64,000 bases of DNA from Chryseobacterium sp. (GTDB lineage Bacteria > Bacteroidota > Bacteroidia > Flavobacteriales > Weeksellaceae), in assembly GCA_031286615.1 (NCBI GenBank), contig JAITUA010000003.1:372001-436000 (forward strand), read 5' to 3'. Numbering within the stretch: position 1 is the first letter of the stretch; each line of letters opens with the position of its first letter. A model generated the notes under the pieces. That model made no database searches and was not told where the DNA came from. It saw only the letters and a program-made list of their open reading frames with translations. Both the position numbers and the translations under genes were made by a program. Shown one piece after another: positions 26,929-34,869 of this stretch.

Positions 26929-27810
26929 ATGAAAAAAATACTCTTATCCGCAACTTCATCTATACTTATCTTAAACTGTACTCAAAAGCAGGAGATTAAA
27001 AAAGAAGAAACAGAAATAATTCAAACCCGGCATATAAACAGGGAAGAAAAACAACATGTAAAGCCTAAAACGCCTCCTCCATTTGAATATCTTTCGGATT
27101 ACCCTGCGATCAAAGACTCTTCTAAATTTATCCAAAACCTTAGGCAAGCTTTTGATCTTCATATTCATGAAAGCCCTTCTCAGCAGGAAAGTGAAAAAAT
27201 AACGGTATTCAGAAAGGTAAAAATCAATGGTTCGGATCAGGATTATTATTTTATTGAGTATGACTGGAAGGTGGGCTCTACCTCACAATATCCCTGGAAA
27301 TATCAGTTACTGTTAACGAAAAATGGAAAGCTCATCAAAACATTAGCTGCTGACCGATATCAATTTGTTTCTATTTTTCCAAAAGAAAACCCTTTTTTGT
27401 TGGCAACCATTGTAACAGGACACGGGAATGGCGGACATGAACTTTATAAAGTAACAGCAGATTCTCTGGAAAATGTATATGAAGGATATTATGACTATAA
27501 TCTAAGAACTTATGATGCTCATGAAGACAACAAAATATATGAACCGTATGAATTACAGTTAAAGATTAAAGACTATAACAATGATGGGATTAATGATATT
27601 GCCTTCAAGGGAAAATGCGTGCTGACCATGGGACGAACTCCGGATGGCACCTGGTATGATTATACAACAATAAATGGTAAGCAGGTTAATTATTCTATTG
27701 ATAATCCCTACAAAAAAATTCCTGTGGAATATATTTTTCTGTATGATAAAAAATCAGGACATTTTAAGGCAAAAGAAGATTATAAGGAGAAATATAAAGA
27801 ATTTGAATAA
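26929..27810 (+). CDS. Predicted lipoprotein, unknown function
   Basis: A 293-residue protein with leader ending LILNC (lipobox, Cys17), a charged linker to about residue 60 and a soluble domain. The segment DYNNDGINDIAFKG near residue 216 looks like a calcium-binding FG-GAP-type loop, as in XAC2610-like proteins. Secreted or outer-membrane location is expected. No catalytic motif is visible. Confidence 0.7.
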   Translation: MKKILLSATSSILILNCTQKQEIKKEETEIIQTRHINREEKQHVKPKTPPPFEYLSDYPAIKDSSKFIQNLRQAFDLHIHESPSQQESEKITVFRKVKINGSDQDYYFIEYDWKVGSTSQYPWKYQLLLTKNGKLIKTLAADRYQFVSIFPKENPFLLATIVTGHGNGGHELYKVTADSLENVYEGYYDYNLRTYDAHEDNKIYEPYELQLKIKDYNNDGINDIAFKGKCVLTMGRTPDGTWYDYTTINGKQVNYSIDNPYKKIPVEYIFLYDKKSGHFKAKEDYKEKYKEFE

Positions 27811-27970
27811 TAAGCCCCCTATTATTTGCAATAATATGTACCCAGTTCTAATCATACAGCCTGTTTCCCGAATATTTCAATAGAATTTGCTTACTTTTAC
27901 AAAAATGTAATAAAGTCAAACATTTCAAAAATGAAACATTTTACATTTTAAAATTCTTTCATTTGTATAT

Positions 27971-28483
27971 ATGATCAAAACCAATAACCAAAACTACCTT
28001 CTGCTAATCCTCCTTCTGATTCCAAATTTTCTTTTAGCCAACGCAGGCTCTCCAATGATTTGGTTTAGTTTTTTACATCTGATCTGGATCAATTTTATCA
28101 TCGGAACATTTGAAAGTAAACTTCTTTTAGAAAAATTCAATCTACAGAACAGAAAATGGCTGACTATTGCAGCCAACTATATTTCTATGTTCGCAGGATA
28201 TTACTTCATTGCGCCTCATTTCTCTTTAATCAACGGATATCCGGACTTCTGGGGTATGAAATCAAGAGTAGGACAATATGAACTGGGAGGTTTTTTTATT
28301 GGGTTTCTATACAGTTTTGGGGCCACTCTGGTTATTGAATTTCCTTTTTACTGGCTTTCACTAAAAACAAAACTGAGCGGATGGAAATTAATAAAACCAT
28401 TTTTTCTGGTCAATCTCATTACTAATGTGATAATGCTTGCCATTTATTTTGCGATTGTTGCTTTTACAGCAAAATGGAGTTAA
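27971..28483 (+). CDS. Small multi-pass membrane protein
   Basis: A 170-residue protein with about five hydrophobic helices, beginning NYLLLILLLIPNFLLANAGSPMIWF and ending in a helix NVIMLAIYFAIVAFTA. No family is recognised. It is alone on its strand, convergent with gcvP, and the two share the terminator at 28578-28609. Confidence 0.65.
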   Translation: MIKTNNQNYLLLILLLIPNFLLANAGSPMIWFSFLHLIWINFIIGTFESKLLLEKFNLQNRKWLTIAANYISMFAGYYFIAPHFSLINGYPDFWGMKSRVGQYELGGFFIGFLYSFGATLVIEFPFYWLSLKTKLSGWKLIKPFFLVNLITNVIMLAIYFAIVAFTAKWS

Positions 28484-28540
28484 TGGTAAAAAGAATTTCG
28501 ATTATAAATTCTGGACAAAAAATATTCATAGAAATAACAG

Positions 28541-28568
28541 TGAGATTGCTTCGCTTTGCTCCCAATGA
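28541..28568 (-). repeat. GTCATTG-family dispersed repeat
   Basis: Minus-strand reading gives TCATTGGGAGCAAAGCGAAG followed by CAATCTCA, the most complete member of this repeat in the window. It lies between the membrane protein gene and the gcvP terminator. Confidence 0.6.
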
Positions 28569-28577
28569 ATAAAAACA

Positions 28578-28609
28578 AAAATCCCTCTCATTACTGAAAG
28601 GGATTTTTT
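28578..28609. terminator. Bidirectional terminator between convergent genes
   Basis: AAAATCCCT and AGGGATTTT pair around a 12-nt loop, with T-rich tails on both sides. It serves the membrane protein gene and gcvP. Confidence 0.85.
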
Positions 28610-28626
28610 ATAGTTAAAAACTGAGA

Positions 28627-31485
28627 TTACATATAAGCTTCAATCGGCTCACAAGTACATACCAGGTTTCTGTCTCCGTAAGCTTCATCTACTCTTGATA
28701 CAGAAGCGAAGAATTTGTGGTCTCTTACCCACTCTAACGGATAAGCTGCCTTTTCTCTGCTGTATGGTTTATCCCAAGAATCAGAGATTACCAATTGTTC
28801 TGTGTGAGGAGCGTTTTTCAATACGTTGTTTGCTGCATCTGCTTCACCATTAGCAATTTCATCAATTTCTTTTTTGATAGAGATCAATGCCTCTGCGAAA
28901 CGGTCAATTTCAGACTTGCTTTCAGATTCTGTAGGCTCAATCATCAAAGTACCTGCAACCGGGAAAGAAACGGTAGGAGCATGGAAACCATAATCCATCA
29001 ATCTCTTCGCCACATCAGCCACTTCAATTCCTAAAGATTTGAACTGACGGAAATCTACGATACATTCGTGAGCTACTCTTCCGTTTTCGTTAGAATATAA
29101 GATTGGGAAATGCTCTGCTAAAATTTCTTTCAGGTAGTTAGCATTCATGATAGCGTGTCCTGTAGCCTTTTTAAGACCTTCAGTTCCCAGCATCTTGATG
29201 TAAGAATAAGAAATATTAAGGATTAATCCTGAACCGTAAGGTGCAGCAGAAATACCTTCGATAGCTTCTTTAGACCCTATTCTGATATTCGCGTTAGAAG
29301 GAAGGAAAGGTACTAAGTGCTTAGCAACACAGATTGGACCTACTCCAGGACCTCCACCTCCGTGAGGAATTGCGAAAGTTTTGTGAAGGTTAAGGTGGCA
29401 AACGTCAGCTCCGATGTTTCCAGGACTTGTAAATCCTACCTGAGCGTTCATGTTTGCGCCATCCATATATACTTGTCCTCCGTGCTCGTGGATAAGGTTG
29501 GTAATTTCTTTAATGTTAGCATCAAAGAATCCGTAAGTTGAAGGATAAGTAATCATTACAGCTGATAAGTTTGCTGAATAAAGTTCTGTTTTAGCTTTAA
29601 GATCTTCGAAGTCGATTTCACCGTTTTCAAGGTTTTTCACGACAACGATTTTCATTCCTGCCATTGCAGCAGAAGCCGGGTTTGTTCCGTGTGCAGACTG
29701 AGGGATCAATACTACATTTCTGTGGTGGTCTCCTCTTGAAATGTGATATTCTCTGATTACCATTAATCCTGCGTACTCACCCTGAGCTCCAGAGTTTGGC
29801 TGAAGAGAAGTTCCTGCAAAACCTGTAATTTCTGCCAAGTCTTTCTCCAGTTCGCGGATCATTTCCTGGTAACCTTCAGCCTGATTTACAGGTACAAATG
29901 GGTGAACTGCACCCCAGTTTTCCCATGAAAGTGGTAACATTTGAGTTGCTGCGTTCAGTTTCATTGTACAAGATCCTAAAGAAATCATTGAGTGAGTCAA
30001 TGATAAGTCTTTTCTCTCAAGACGCTTGATGTAACGCATCAATTCTGTTTCCGTGTGATATTTGTTGAATACTGATTCTGTAAGAATTTCGTCTTTTCTT
30101 AAGTTTTCTTCCGGAATGCTGTATCCTTCTTTGATTTCTAATTTGAAAGTCTGCTTGTCTTTAAACTGAGCGAAAGAAGCCATCAGATAGTTTAATTTCT
30201 CTAATGTTGTACTTTCGTTGATCGCAATACTTACTACACCTTCTGTGAAATAGTTAAGATTAAGTTTGTGATCAAGCATCAGTCTTACTAATCTTCCTTT
30301 TTCATCTTCAGACATTGTGATTTTCACTGTATCGAAGATTGGCTCTTCTACTACCTGATACCCTAATGCTTTAAGACCGTTTTTCAAAGCATTTGCTTTA
30401 AAGTGGATTTGATCAGCGATATAGTTTAATCCTTTTGGACCGTGATAAACAGCATACATACCTGCCATTACTGCCAAAAGCACCTGAGCTGTACAGATGT
30501 TTGAAGTAGCTTTCTCTCTTTTGATGTGCTGCTCTCTTGTCTGTAACGCCATTCTTAATGCACGTCTTCCGTACATATCCTGAGAAACTCCAATGATTCT
30601 TCCAGGGATATCTCTCTTGTAATCTTCTCTACAAGCAAAGAAAGCTGCGTGAGGACCTCCGTACCCTAATGGAATACCAAATCTCTGTGTAGTTCCTACT
30701 GCACAGTCAGCACCCATTTCTGCAGGAGACTTTAGCTTCACTAAAGCCATCGGATCACAAGCAACAGCTACCTGAAGGTCAAGTTTTTTGTATTCTACGA
30801 TATCTTCTGTATAATCTAAAACGATTCCGTTTTTACCAGGATACTGTAATAAGACTCCATAATAAGAACCATCAAACTGATGTGTTTTATGATCTCCTAC
30901 TACGATTTCTATTTCTAATCCTTCAGCTTTTGTTTTTAATACAGAAACTGTTTGAGGAAGAACAAGGTCAGAAATAAAGAACTTATTAGCTCCTGCTTTT
31001 TTCTGGTCTTTCGTTCTGTTGTTGAAGAACATATGCATTGCTTCAGCTGCAGCAGTAGATTCATCCAGCAAAGATGCATTAGCTAATGCAAAACCTGTAA
31101 GATCACATACTACAGTCTGGAAATTAAGAAGGGCTTCAAGTCTTCCCTGTGCAATTTCTGCCTGATATGGAGTATAGGCTGTATACCAGCTAGGGTTTTC
31201 AAAAATATTTCTCTGGATTGCTGAAGGCAAAAGTGTATTGTGGTACCCAAATCCGATATAGCTCGTATAATCTGTATTTTTAGATGCCAATTCTTTTGAG
31301 TGGTTCAGCATTTCGTATTCAGAAAGCGGTTCCGAGATCTCAAGATCTTTCTCTAAACGGATAGAAGATGGAATGGTCTGAGAAATTAACTCTTCAATAC
31401 TAGAAACGCCAAGTTTCTCCAACATCGCCTGTTTATCGGCTTCATTAAGGGAAATGTGACGGCTCACAAACTGTTCTGTATTCAT
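28627..31485 (-). CDS. gcvP: Glycine dehydrogenase (decarboxylating), P protein of the glycine cleavage system
   Basis: A 952-residue single-chain P protein: both halves (N and C) fused, the normal form in this group. The C half carries the PLP lysine in NLHKTFAIPHGGGGPG (Lys702). The N half has the expected SLLDESTAAAEAM and HGPKGL motifs. It decarboxylates glycine and transfers the aminomethyl group to lipoylated GcvH. gcvH and gcvT are not in the window. A perfect inverted repeat lies 85-108 bp upstream of the start. Confidence 0.97.
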   Translation of the reverse strand: MNTEQFVSRHISLNEADKQAMLEKLGVSSIEELISQTIPSSIRLEKDLEISEPLSEYEMLNHSKELASKNTDYTSYIGFGYHNTLLPSAIQRNIFENPSWYTAYTPYQAEIAQGRLEALLNFQTVVCDLTGFALANASLLDESTAAAEAMHMFFNNRTKDQKKAGANKFFISDLVLPQTVSVLKTKAEGLEIEIVVGDHKTHQFDGSYYGVLLQYPGKNGIVLDYTEDIVEYKKLDLQVAVACDPMALVKLKSPAEMGADCAVGTTQRFGIPLGYGGPHAAFFACREDYKRDIPGRIIGVSQDMYGRRALRMALQTREQHIKREKATSNICTAQVLLAVMAGMYAVYHGPKGLNYIADQIHFKANALKNGLKALGYQVVEEPIFDTVKITMSEDEKGRLVRLMLDHKLNLNYFTEGVVSIAINESTTLEKLNYLMASFAQFKDKQTFKLEIKEGYSIPEENLRKDEILTESVFNKYHTETELMRYIKRLERKDLSLTHSMISLGSCTMKLNAATQMLPLSWENWGAVHPFVPVNQAEGYQEMIRELEKDLAEITGFAGTSLQPNSGAQGEYAGLMVIREYHISRGDHHRNVVLIPQSAHGTNPASAAMAGMKIVVVKNLENGEIDFEDLKAKTELYSANLSAVMITYPSTYGFFDANIKEITNLIHEHGGQVYMDGANMNAQVGFTSPGNIGADVCHLNLHKTFAIPHGGGGPGVGPICVAKHLVPFLPSNANIRIGSKEAIEGISAAPYGSGLILNISYSYIKMLGTEGLKKATGHAIMNANYLKEILAEHFPILYSNENGRVAHECIVDFRQFKSLGIEVADVAKRLMDYGFHAPTVSFPVAGTLMIEPTESESKSEIDRFAEALISIKKEIDEIANGEADAANNVLKNAPHTEQLVISDSWDKPYSREKAAYPLEWVRDHKFFASVSRVDEAYGDRNLVCTCEPIEAYM

Positions 31486-31569
31486 TTTTATTTATTAGAT
31501 TTTGTTTGTAAAAAGATGTGTAAAATTACAATTTTTTGAATGATTGTACAAGAGCATATCAGGGGTGAT

Positions 31570-31593
31570 AATTCACAAAAATATTTGTGAATT
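31570..31593. promoter_or_regulatory. Perfect 10-bp inverted repeat upstream of gcvP
   Basis: AATTCACAAA, AATA, TTTGTGAATT is a perfect palindrome with a 4-nt centre. Its place before gcvP and lack of T-tract suggest an operator, not a terminator. No regulator gene is adjacent. Confidence 0.45.
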
Positions 31594-31960
31594 TTACCAC
31601 AATTTATTTTTAATAAACTTTTAACAATGTTTATAGCAATCCTGACAAACACACCCCTTATTCTATACATAATATGCAACAAAACCATCAAATCACACTC
31701 AATAAAATACTAGGATGTTATTTAAAACAATGTGAATTATTCACCTGTTTCCATCTTACTGGTTAAACTTGTCTTTAAAACCTTTTACTATCATTAGTTT
31801 TATTCAAAATGTAAACTTAAACCCAATTCAAGGAGAATTTAAGAACGGTCCGGACCTAGATTTTACGTCTGACAATTCATTAGAAATCAGGCAATATCTG
31901 CTATACATCAGGTTTAAAGAATTTTATGAAATTTTATTAATTATATTTATTCTAAATTAA
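31594..31960. other. Intergenic stretch without recognised gene
   Basis: Between the inverted repeat and the -7 box at 31961 a 63-codon frame at 31769 exists but has no start context or family and is judged spurious. No other structure was seen. Confidence 0.4.
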
Positions 31961-31968
31961 TATATTTG
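31961..31968 (+). promoter_or_regulatory. -7 promoter box TATATTTG for the small cysteine-rich protein
   Basis: A perfect TAnnTTTG match ending 5 bp before the ATG at 31973, so the mRNA would be leaderless or start at the second Met codon at 31979. Confidence 0.5.
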
Positions 31969-31972
31969 CAGC

Positions 31973-32122
31973 ATGAATATGATTGTCCCTTTTAAAGTTC
32001 CGCCTTTGGCACCTTACTCATTCAATAACGAAGAGATGTTCTGTGAAAAGAAATCGTGTTGTAAAAAGTTCAAGAAAGGAAAAAGATGCAAAAAATGTCC
32101 GGGAAGGAAGAAAATGGCTTAA
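31973..32122 (+). CDS. 49-residue basic cysteine-rich protein
   Basis: ATG at 31973 gives a 49-residue protein with N-terminal MIVPFKVPPLAPYSFNNEEM, then a run with EKKSCCKK, KRCKKCPG and many lysines. The closely spaced cysteines could bind a metal, and the basic tail could bind nucleic acid. I recall similar small proteins in related bacteria but cannot name a family. Its stop is 1 bp from the stop of the convergent DnaJ gene. It is too short for standard ORF calls. Confidence 0.6.
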   Translation: MNMIVPFKVPPLAPYSFNNEEMFCEKKSCCKKFKKGKRCKKCPGRKKMA

Positions 32123-32123
32123 G

Positions 32124-32771
32124 CTAGCTGAAATTTTTTATCAGCATGTAAATTGCAATTGCTATAATAATAATTCCCCAGATCAGCATCATAATTTTAG
32201 GCTGACCAGATTTGTTGATTCTGGTTCTGGGTTGTGGCTTAAACATTTCTTCTACTGAATTTTTGAATTTCTCAGTGTCATTTTCAAAAACTTCCGTAAT
32301 GGTAATTCCCTGAACAACGGTTTTGTGCAAAAGAGAATTTGTTGCATGAAGCAGAAGCTGGAATTTTCCATCTTTAAATTCTGTGATCTTAAAGATCCTC
32401 TCTCCATACGGCTTTTCTAACCCGAAAGGCAATACTTTCACCACATCGGCATTACTCGTCTGCCAGTTGATGATAATCTCCTCACCCTTTTTTGCATGAA
32501 TTTTATTCGCTGTAAAAGTTTTGATCGCAGGTGGAATATTATATCTGAAACTTTTCTGATGATTTTCTAAATTCTGATCATAAGCACGTCTTCTGACAGA
32601 ATCACTCAAAGTCTCATAAGCTTCCTGAATTTCGCGAAAACGGTCAGCAAAAAAGTCGTCATTGTCATTTTTATCGGGATGATATTTTAAAGACAGTTTT
32701 CGATAGGCTTTTTTGACGTCTTCTTCTGAAGCATCCTGTGATATACCGAGAAAATAGTAGTAATCTTTCAT
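32124..32771 (-). CDS. DnaJ-domain protein with C-terminal membrane helix
   Basis: A 215-residue protein. The J domain is at residues 1-70 with HPD in KYHPDKND, so it can stimulate DnaK. A beta-rich middle segment (about 85-150) follows, and the C-terminus has one hydrophobic helix, MMLIWGIIIIAIAIYMLI. The start MKDYYYFLG at 32769-32771 is preferred over an upstream TTG because the -7 box TATTTTTG at 32781-32788 would lie inside the longer form. It probably recruits DnaK to the membrane. Confidence 0.85.
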   Translation of the reverse strand: MKDYYYFLGISQDASEEDVKKAYRKLSLKYHPDKNDNDDFFADRFREIQEAYETLSDSVRRRAYDQNLENHQKSFRYNIPPAIKTFTANKIHAKKGEEIIINWQTSNADVVKVLPFGLEKPYGERIFKITEFKDGKFQLLLHATNSLLHKTVVQGITITEVFENDTEKFKNSVEEMFKPQPRTRINKSGQPKIMMLIWGIIIIAIAIYMLIKNFS

Positions 32772-32780
32772 TGAGAAATA

Positions 32781-32788
32781 CAAAAATA
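32781..32788 (-). promoter_or_regulatory. -7 promoter box TATTTTTG for the DnaJ gene
   Basis: A perfect TAnnTTTG match on the minus strand, 9 bp before the ATG at 32771. Confidence 0.5.
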
Positions 32789-32852
32789 AGGATTTATTTT
32801 TCTTTGTGTCTGATATTTATTACAAAAATTTAGCTGGAAAACAGATGTGAAA

Positions 32853-32883
32853 GTCATTGCGAATCAAAGAGGGAATAATCTCA
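32853..32883 (+). repeat. GTCATTG-family dispersed repeat
   Basis: Starts GTCATTGCGAATC and ends AATCTCA. It lies 21 bp left of the terminal-inverted-repeat copy at 32905, the same order as at 9954/9973 in reverse. Confidence 0.5.
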
Positions 32884-32904
32884 ATACAAAGTATAAGTTT
32901 CTTG

Positions 32905-33012
32905 TTGGAAAACGCAAAGGCGCTAAGGTGTTACAAGTGATGTGCTTTAAGACGCAAGGATTTTATCTCCGATAAAATTGTACAATTCTTAAGGTTTTAC
33001 GGATCTTTCAAC
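32905..33012 (+). repeat. Terminal-inverted-repeat element, copy 2 (partial)
   Basis: TTGGAAAACGCAAAGGCGC starts the copy and the central TTTTATC-TCC-GATAAAA hairpin is present, but the right end is degenerate and much shorter than in copy 1. Confidence 0.55.
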
Positions 33013-33021
33013 AAAGTATTT

Positions 33022-33047
33022 GTCATTCCGGGTGAAGCAAGGAATTT
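33022..33047 (+). repeat. GTCATTCC-family dispersed repeat
   Basis: GTCATTCCGGGTGAAGCAAG followed by GAATTT, matching the copy at 43418. It lies just right of terminal-inverted-repeat copy 2, as at copy 3. Confidence 0.55.
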
Positions 33048-33092
33048 CAGTCTGCAAGAAAAAATATAAGTCTTTTCATATTTTTAAATAAA

Positions 33093-33131
33093 AATTCCGG
33101 CGCGGGAAGCAGAGCTTCCCGCGCCGGAATT
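33093..33131. repeat. Perfect GC-rich hairpin, 18-bp stem
   Basis: AATTCCGGCGCGGGAAGC, AGA, then its exact reverse complement. On the minus strand it is followed by TTTTTATTT and lies 28 bp after the stop of the 33159 gene, so it is a probable terminator of the sigma operon. Confidence 0.75.
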
Positions 33132-33158
33132 AAACAATTTCAATTTAGTCTTTACGTA

Positions 33159-33416
33159 TTATGCTTCGCAGGTATTATCCTTTCTGCAGCATCTTGAATG
33201 GAATTCCTTTTTGAATTTCCCTTTCAGTTCCTGATAGTCTTCGTCATTCATTTCTCTGATCTTATCTGCCAGTCCGAAAGGCGATTTTTCCTTGATTCCG
33301 TACTCATCAAAAATACCTTTGATAAATCTTTTTCTTTGTATTGCTTTTTTAGCGATTATGGCTACACCTACAACGGCTAATGCTCCCAGAGCTCCTTTTA
33401 ATGCTGAATTTTTCAT
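33159..33416 (-). CDS. Small basic membrane-anchored protein of the sigma operon
   Basis: An 85-residue protein. A hydrophobic N-terminal helix GALGALAVVGVAIIAKKAI is followed by a basic helix and an acidic/polar segment with EFHSRCCRKDNTCEA at the C-terminus, which has three closely spaced cysteines. No family is recognised. It lies 91 bp from the 110-residue membrane gene and is likely in the same operon. Confidence 0.6.
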   Translation of the reverse strand: MKNSALKGALGALAVVGVAIIAKKAIQRKRFIKGIFDEYGIKEKSPFGLADKIREMNDEDYQELKGKFKKEFHSRCCRKDNTCEA

Positions 33417-33507
33417 TTTTTCAAAATTTTAAATTTTACTACTTCTTGTTTTTTATAGAGACGAATGAATTTTAATTTTACTTTACTACTTCTTTAAAAT
33501 TTTCAAA

Positions 33508-33840
33508 TTATTCGTTGTTTCTGTTGAAGAATCCGCCTGAACATTTATTTCTCCAAACTTCTTTGAATTTTTCTCTTTCTTCAGGGGACCAGCCTTCCAT
33601 TTTTTCTCTCATTTTTCTTTCCTTGAAGTCTTTCATTCCTTTACCGAAATGGAAACCTCCGAAAAGAATTTTACTTAGGATCAGTATTCCCATTGCCTGC
33701 CAGAATGTAATGGCTTTTACTCCTAAAATCTCAGGGAGAAGGCAATTCCAAAGCAGCATTACAATCCATGTAACAGCGGCTAAAATTAATGGCGGGCATA
33801 ACAATAAAAAAATCCAACCCTTTTTGTGTTTATGATTCAT
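33508..33840 (-). CDS. Small two-helix membrane protein of the sigma operon
   Basis: A 110-residue protein with two hydrophobic helices (about residues 9-30 and 45-65) and a C-terminal cytoplasmic amphipathic tail KERKMREKMEGWSPEEREKFK that is probably a coiled coil. It starts 11 bp after the sigma-factor stop. It is the usual position for an anti-sigma factor, but it lacks a recognisable anti-sigma domain, so that role is only a suggestion. Confidence 0.65.
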   Translation of the reverse strand: MNHKHKKGWIFLLLCPPLILAAVTWIVMLLWNCLLPEILGVKAITFWQAMGILILSKILFGGFHFGKGMKDFKERKMREKMEGWSPEEREKFKEVWRNKCSGGFFNRNNE

Positions 33841-33851
33841 AATTTCTTTTT

Positions 33852-34430
33852 CTAACTTTTTAAATCTTCGTACAATTTTCTCAATCTGTTTCTCAAATGC
33901 TTCACAGCATAGTTTTTTCTACTGATGATGGTTTTGATATTTTCTCCCTGTTCATCGGCAATCTCCTGGAGGGTTTTGTCGTTCAGTTCATTTTCTACGT
34001 ACACCAGCCGTTGTTTTTCGGGAAGTTCATCCAGGGCTTCAAACAGTTTTTTCCAGATCTCATCCTGAAACATTTTCACCTCAGGACCGGCGCTGTCATC
34101 CATCAATAAGATATCCTTGATAGAGAAACTACCGTCTTCATCCTCATATACGAAATCTTCAAGATTTTCTGTTTTCTTTTTACGGTAACGGTCTGTAATT
34201 TTATTTGCCGTTACCCTATACAGCCACCCACCAACATTTACGATCTCCGAAATATTCGTAAGGCTACTGAACTGATACCACACCTCCTGCAGGATATCTT
34301 CCGCATCCTCCGTGTTTTTCACTTTCGGACGAATATAGGACATCAGCTTCCCTCCGTAGTTGGAAACGGTTTGTGAGATGATGCTTTCTTTCTCCTTCTG
34401 TGGCATTGTTATTTTTTCGACAACCTCCAT
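33852..34430 (-). CDS. ECF-type RNA polymerase sigma factor
   Basis: A 192-residue sigma-70 family factor. Region 2 includes NTEDAEDILQEVWYQFSSL and GGWLYRVTANKITDRYRKKK; region 4 includes LPEKQRLVYVENELNDKTLQEIADE with the helix-turn-helix GENIKTIISRKNYAVKHLR. It directs RNA polymerase to a subset of promoters, very likely its own operon. It is followed by two small membrane genes, an unusual ECF operon without a clear anti-sigma gene. Confidence 0.88.
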   Translation of the reverse strand: MEVVEKITMPQKEKESIISQTVSNYGGKLMSYIRPKVKNTEDAEDILQEVWYQFSSLTNISEIVNVGGWLYRVTANKITDRYRKKKTENLEDFVYEDEDGSFSIKDILLMDDSAGPEVKMFQDEIWKKLFEALDELPEKQRLVYVENELNDKTLQEIADEQGENIKTIISRKNYAVKHLRNRLRKLYEDLKS

Positions 34431-34542
34431 ATTGCTATGACGGCCAGCCTTTTGGTTTTACTTTAATAAATTTAAAATATTTTTCTTAAAATTCAATTTT
34501 TCTTTTATCCATCAACATTTTTATCTTCTCAATTATTACAAG

Positions 34543-34577
34543 ATTACTCATTGCTTCTTACTCATTAATCATTTCTT
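34543..34577. repeat. Heptamer array, five units
   Basis: Consecutive units ATTACTC, ATTGCTT, CTTACTC, ATTAATC, ATTTCTT in the gap after the sigma gene start. Confidence 0.5.
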
Positions 34578-34578
34578 T

Positions 34579-34664
34579 AGGAGCTTATCCTGCTATCCGC
34601 TCATACTCCTCACACCAAACTCTCCCATCCATGTTCCGGGGTAACCGCTGCTATCAGGGCTAGG
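34579..34664. repeat. Flavobacterial interspersed hairpin element (GCTATCC ... CTATCAGGGC)
   Basis: It begins with GGAGCTTATCCTGCTATCCG and ends with TAACCGCTGCTATCAGGGC followed by TAGG. This pair of end motifs is typical of a dispersed hairpin repeat I recall from many Flavobacteriia. It has no coding content. Confidence 0.55.
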
Positions 34665-34723
34665 AGGATCAATGATGAATGATAATGACCTTTTTATCCA
34701 TTCTCAATTCTAACTTCATTTGG

Positions 34724-34789
34724 GATTCCTCCGGAATGACACAATTGTAATGATAGTTTATCCATACAGCTTGTCATTCCGTAGGAATC
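34724..34789. repeat. GTCATTCC inverted-repeat element
   Basis: GATTCCTCCGGAATGACA at the left pairs with TGTCATTCCGTAGGAATC at the right. It is the most symmetrical member of this repeat in the window. The remainder of 34431-34869 holds the heptamers, the hairpin element and a terminator. Confidence 0.6.
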
Positions 34790-34822
34790 TAAACACCCAC
34801 TTAGTCATAATAACAAAAAAAA

Positions 34823-34850
34823 GAAACGGAAGACATAAGCCTTCCGTTTC
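34823..34850 (-). terminator. Terminator of the S9 peptidase gene
   Basis: GAAACGGAAG and CTTCCGTTTC pair around an 8-nt loop. On the minus strand it is followed by eight Ts. Confidence 0.85.
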
Positions 34851-34869
34851 CACATTATAAAATTATTAG

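Noticed and set aside
31769-31960. 63-codon plus-strand frame
   Set aside because: No start context, family or conserved pattern; it ends against the promoter box of the next gene.
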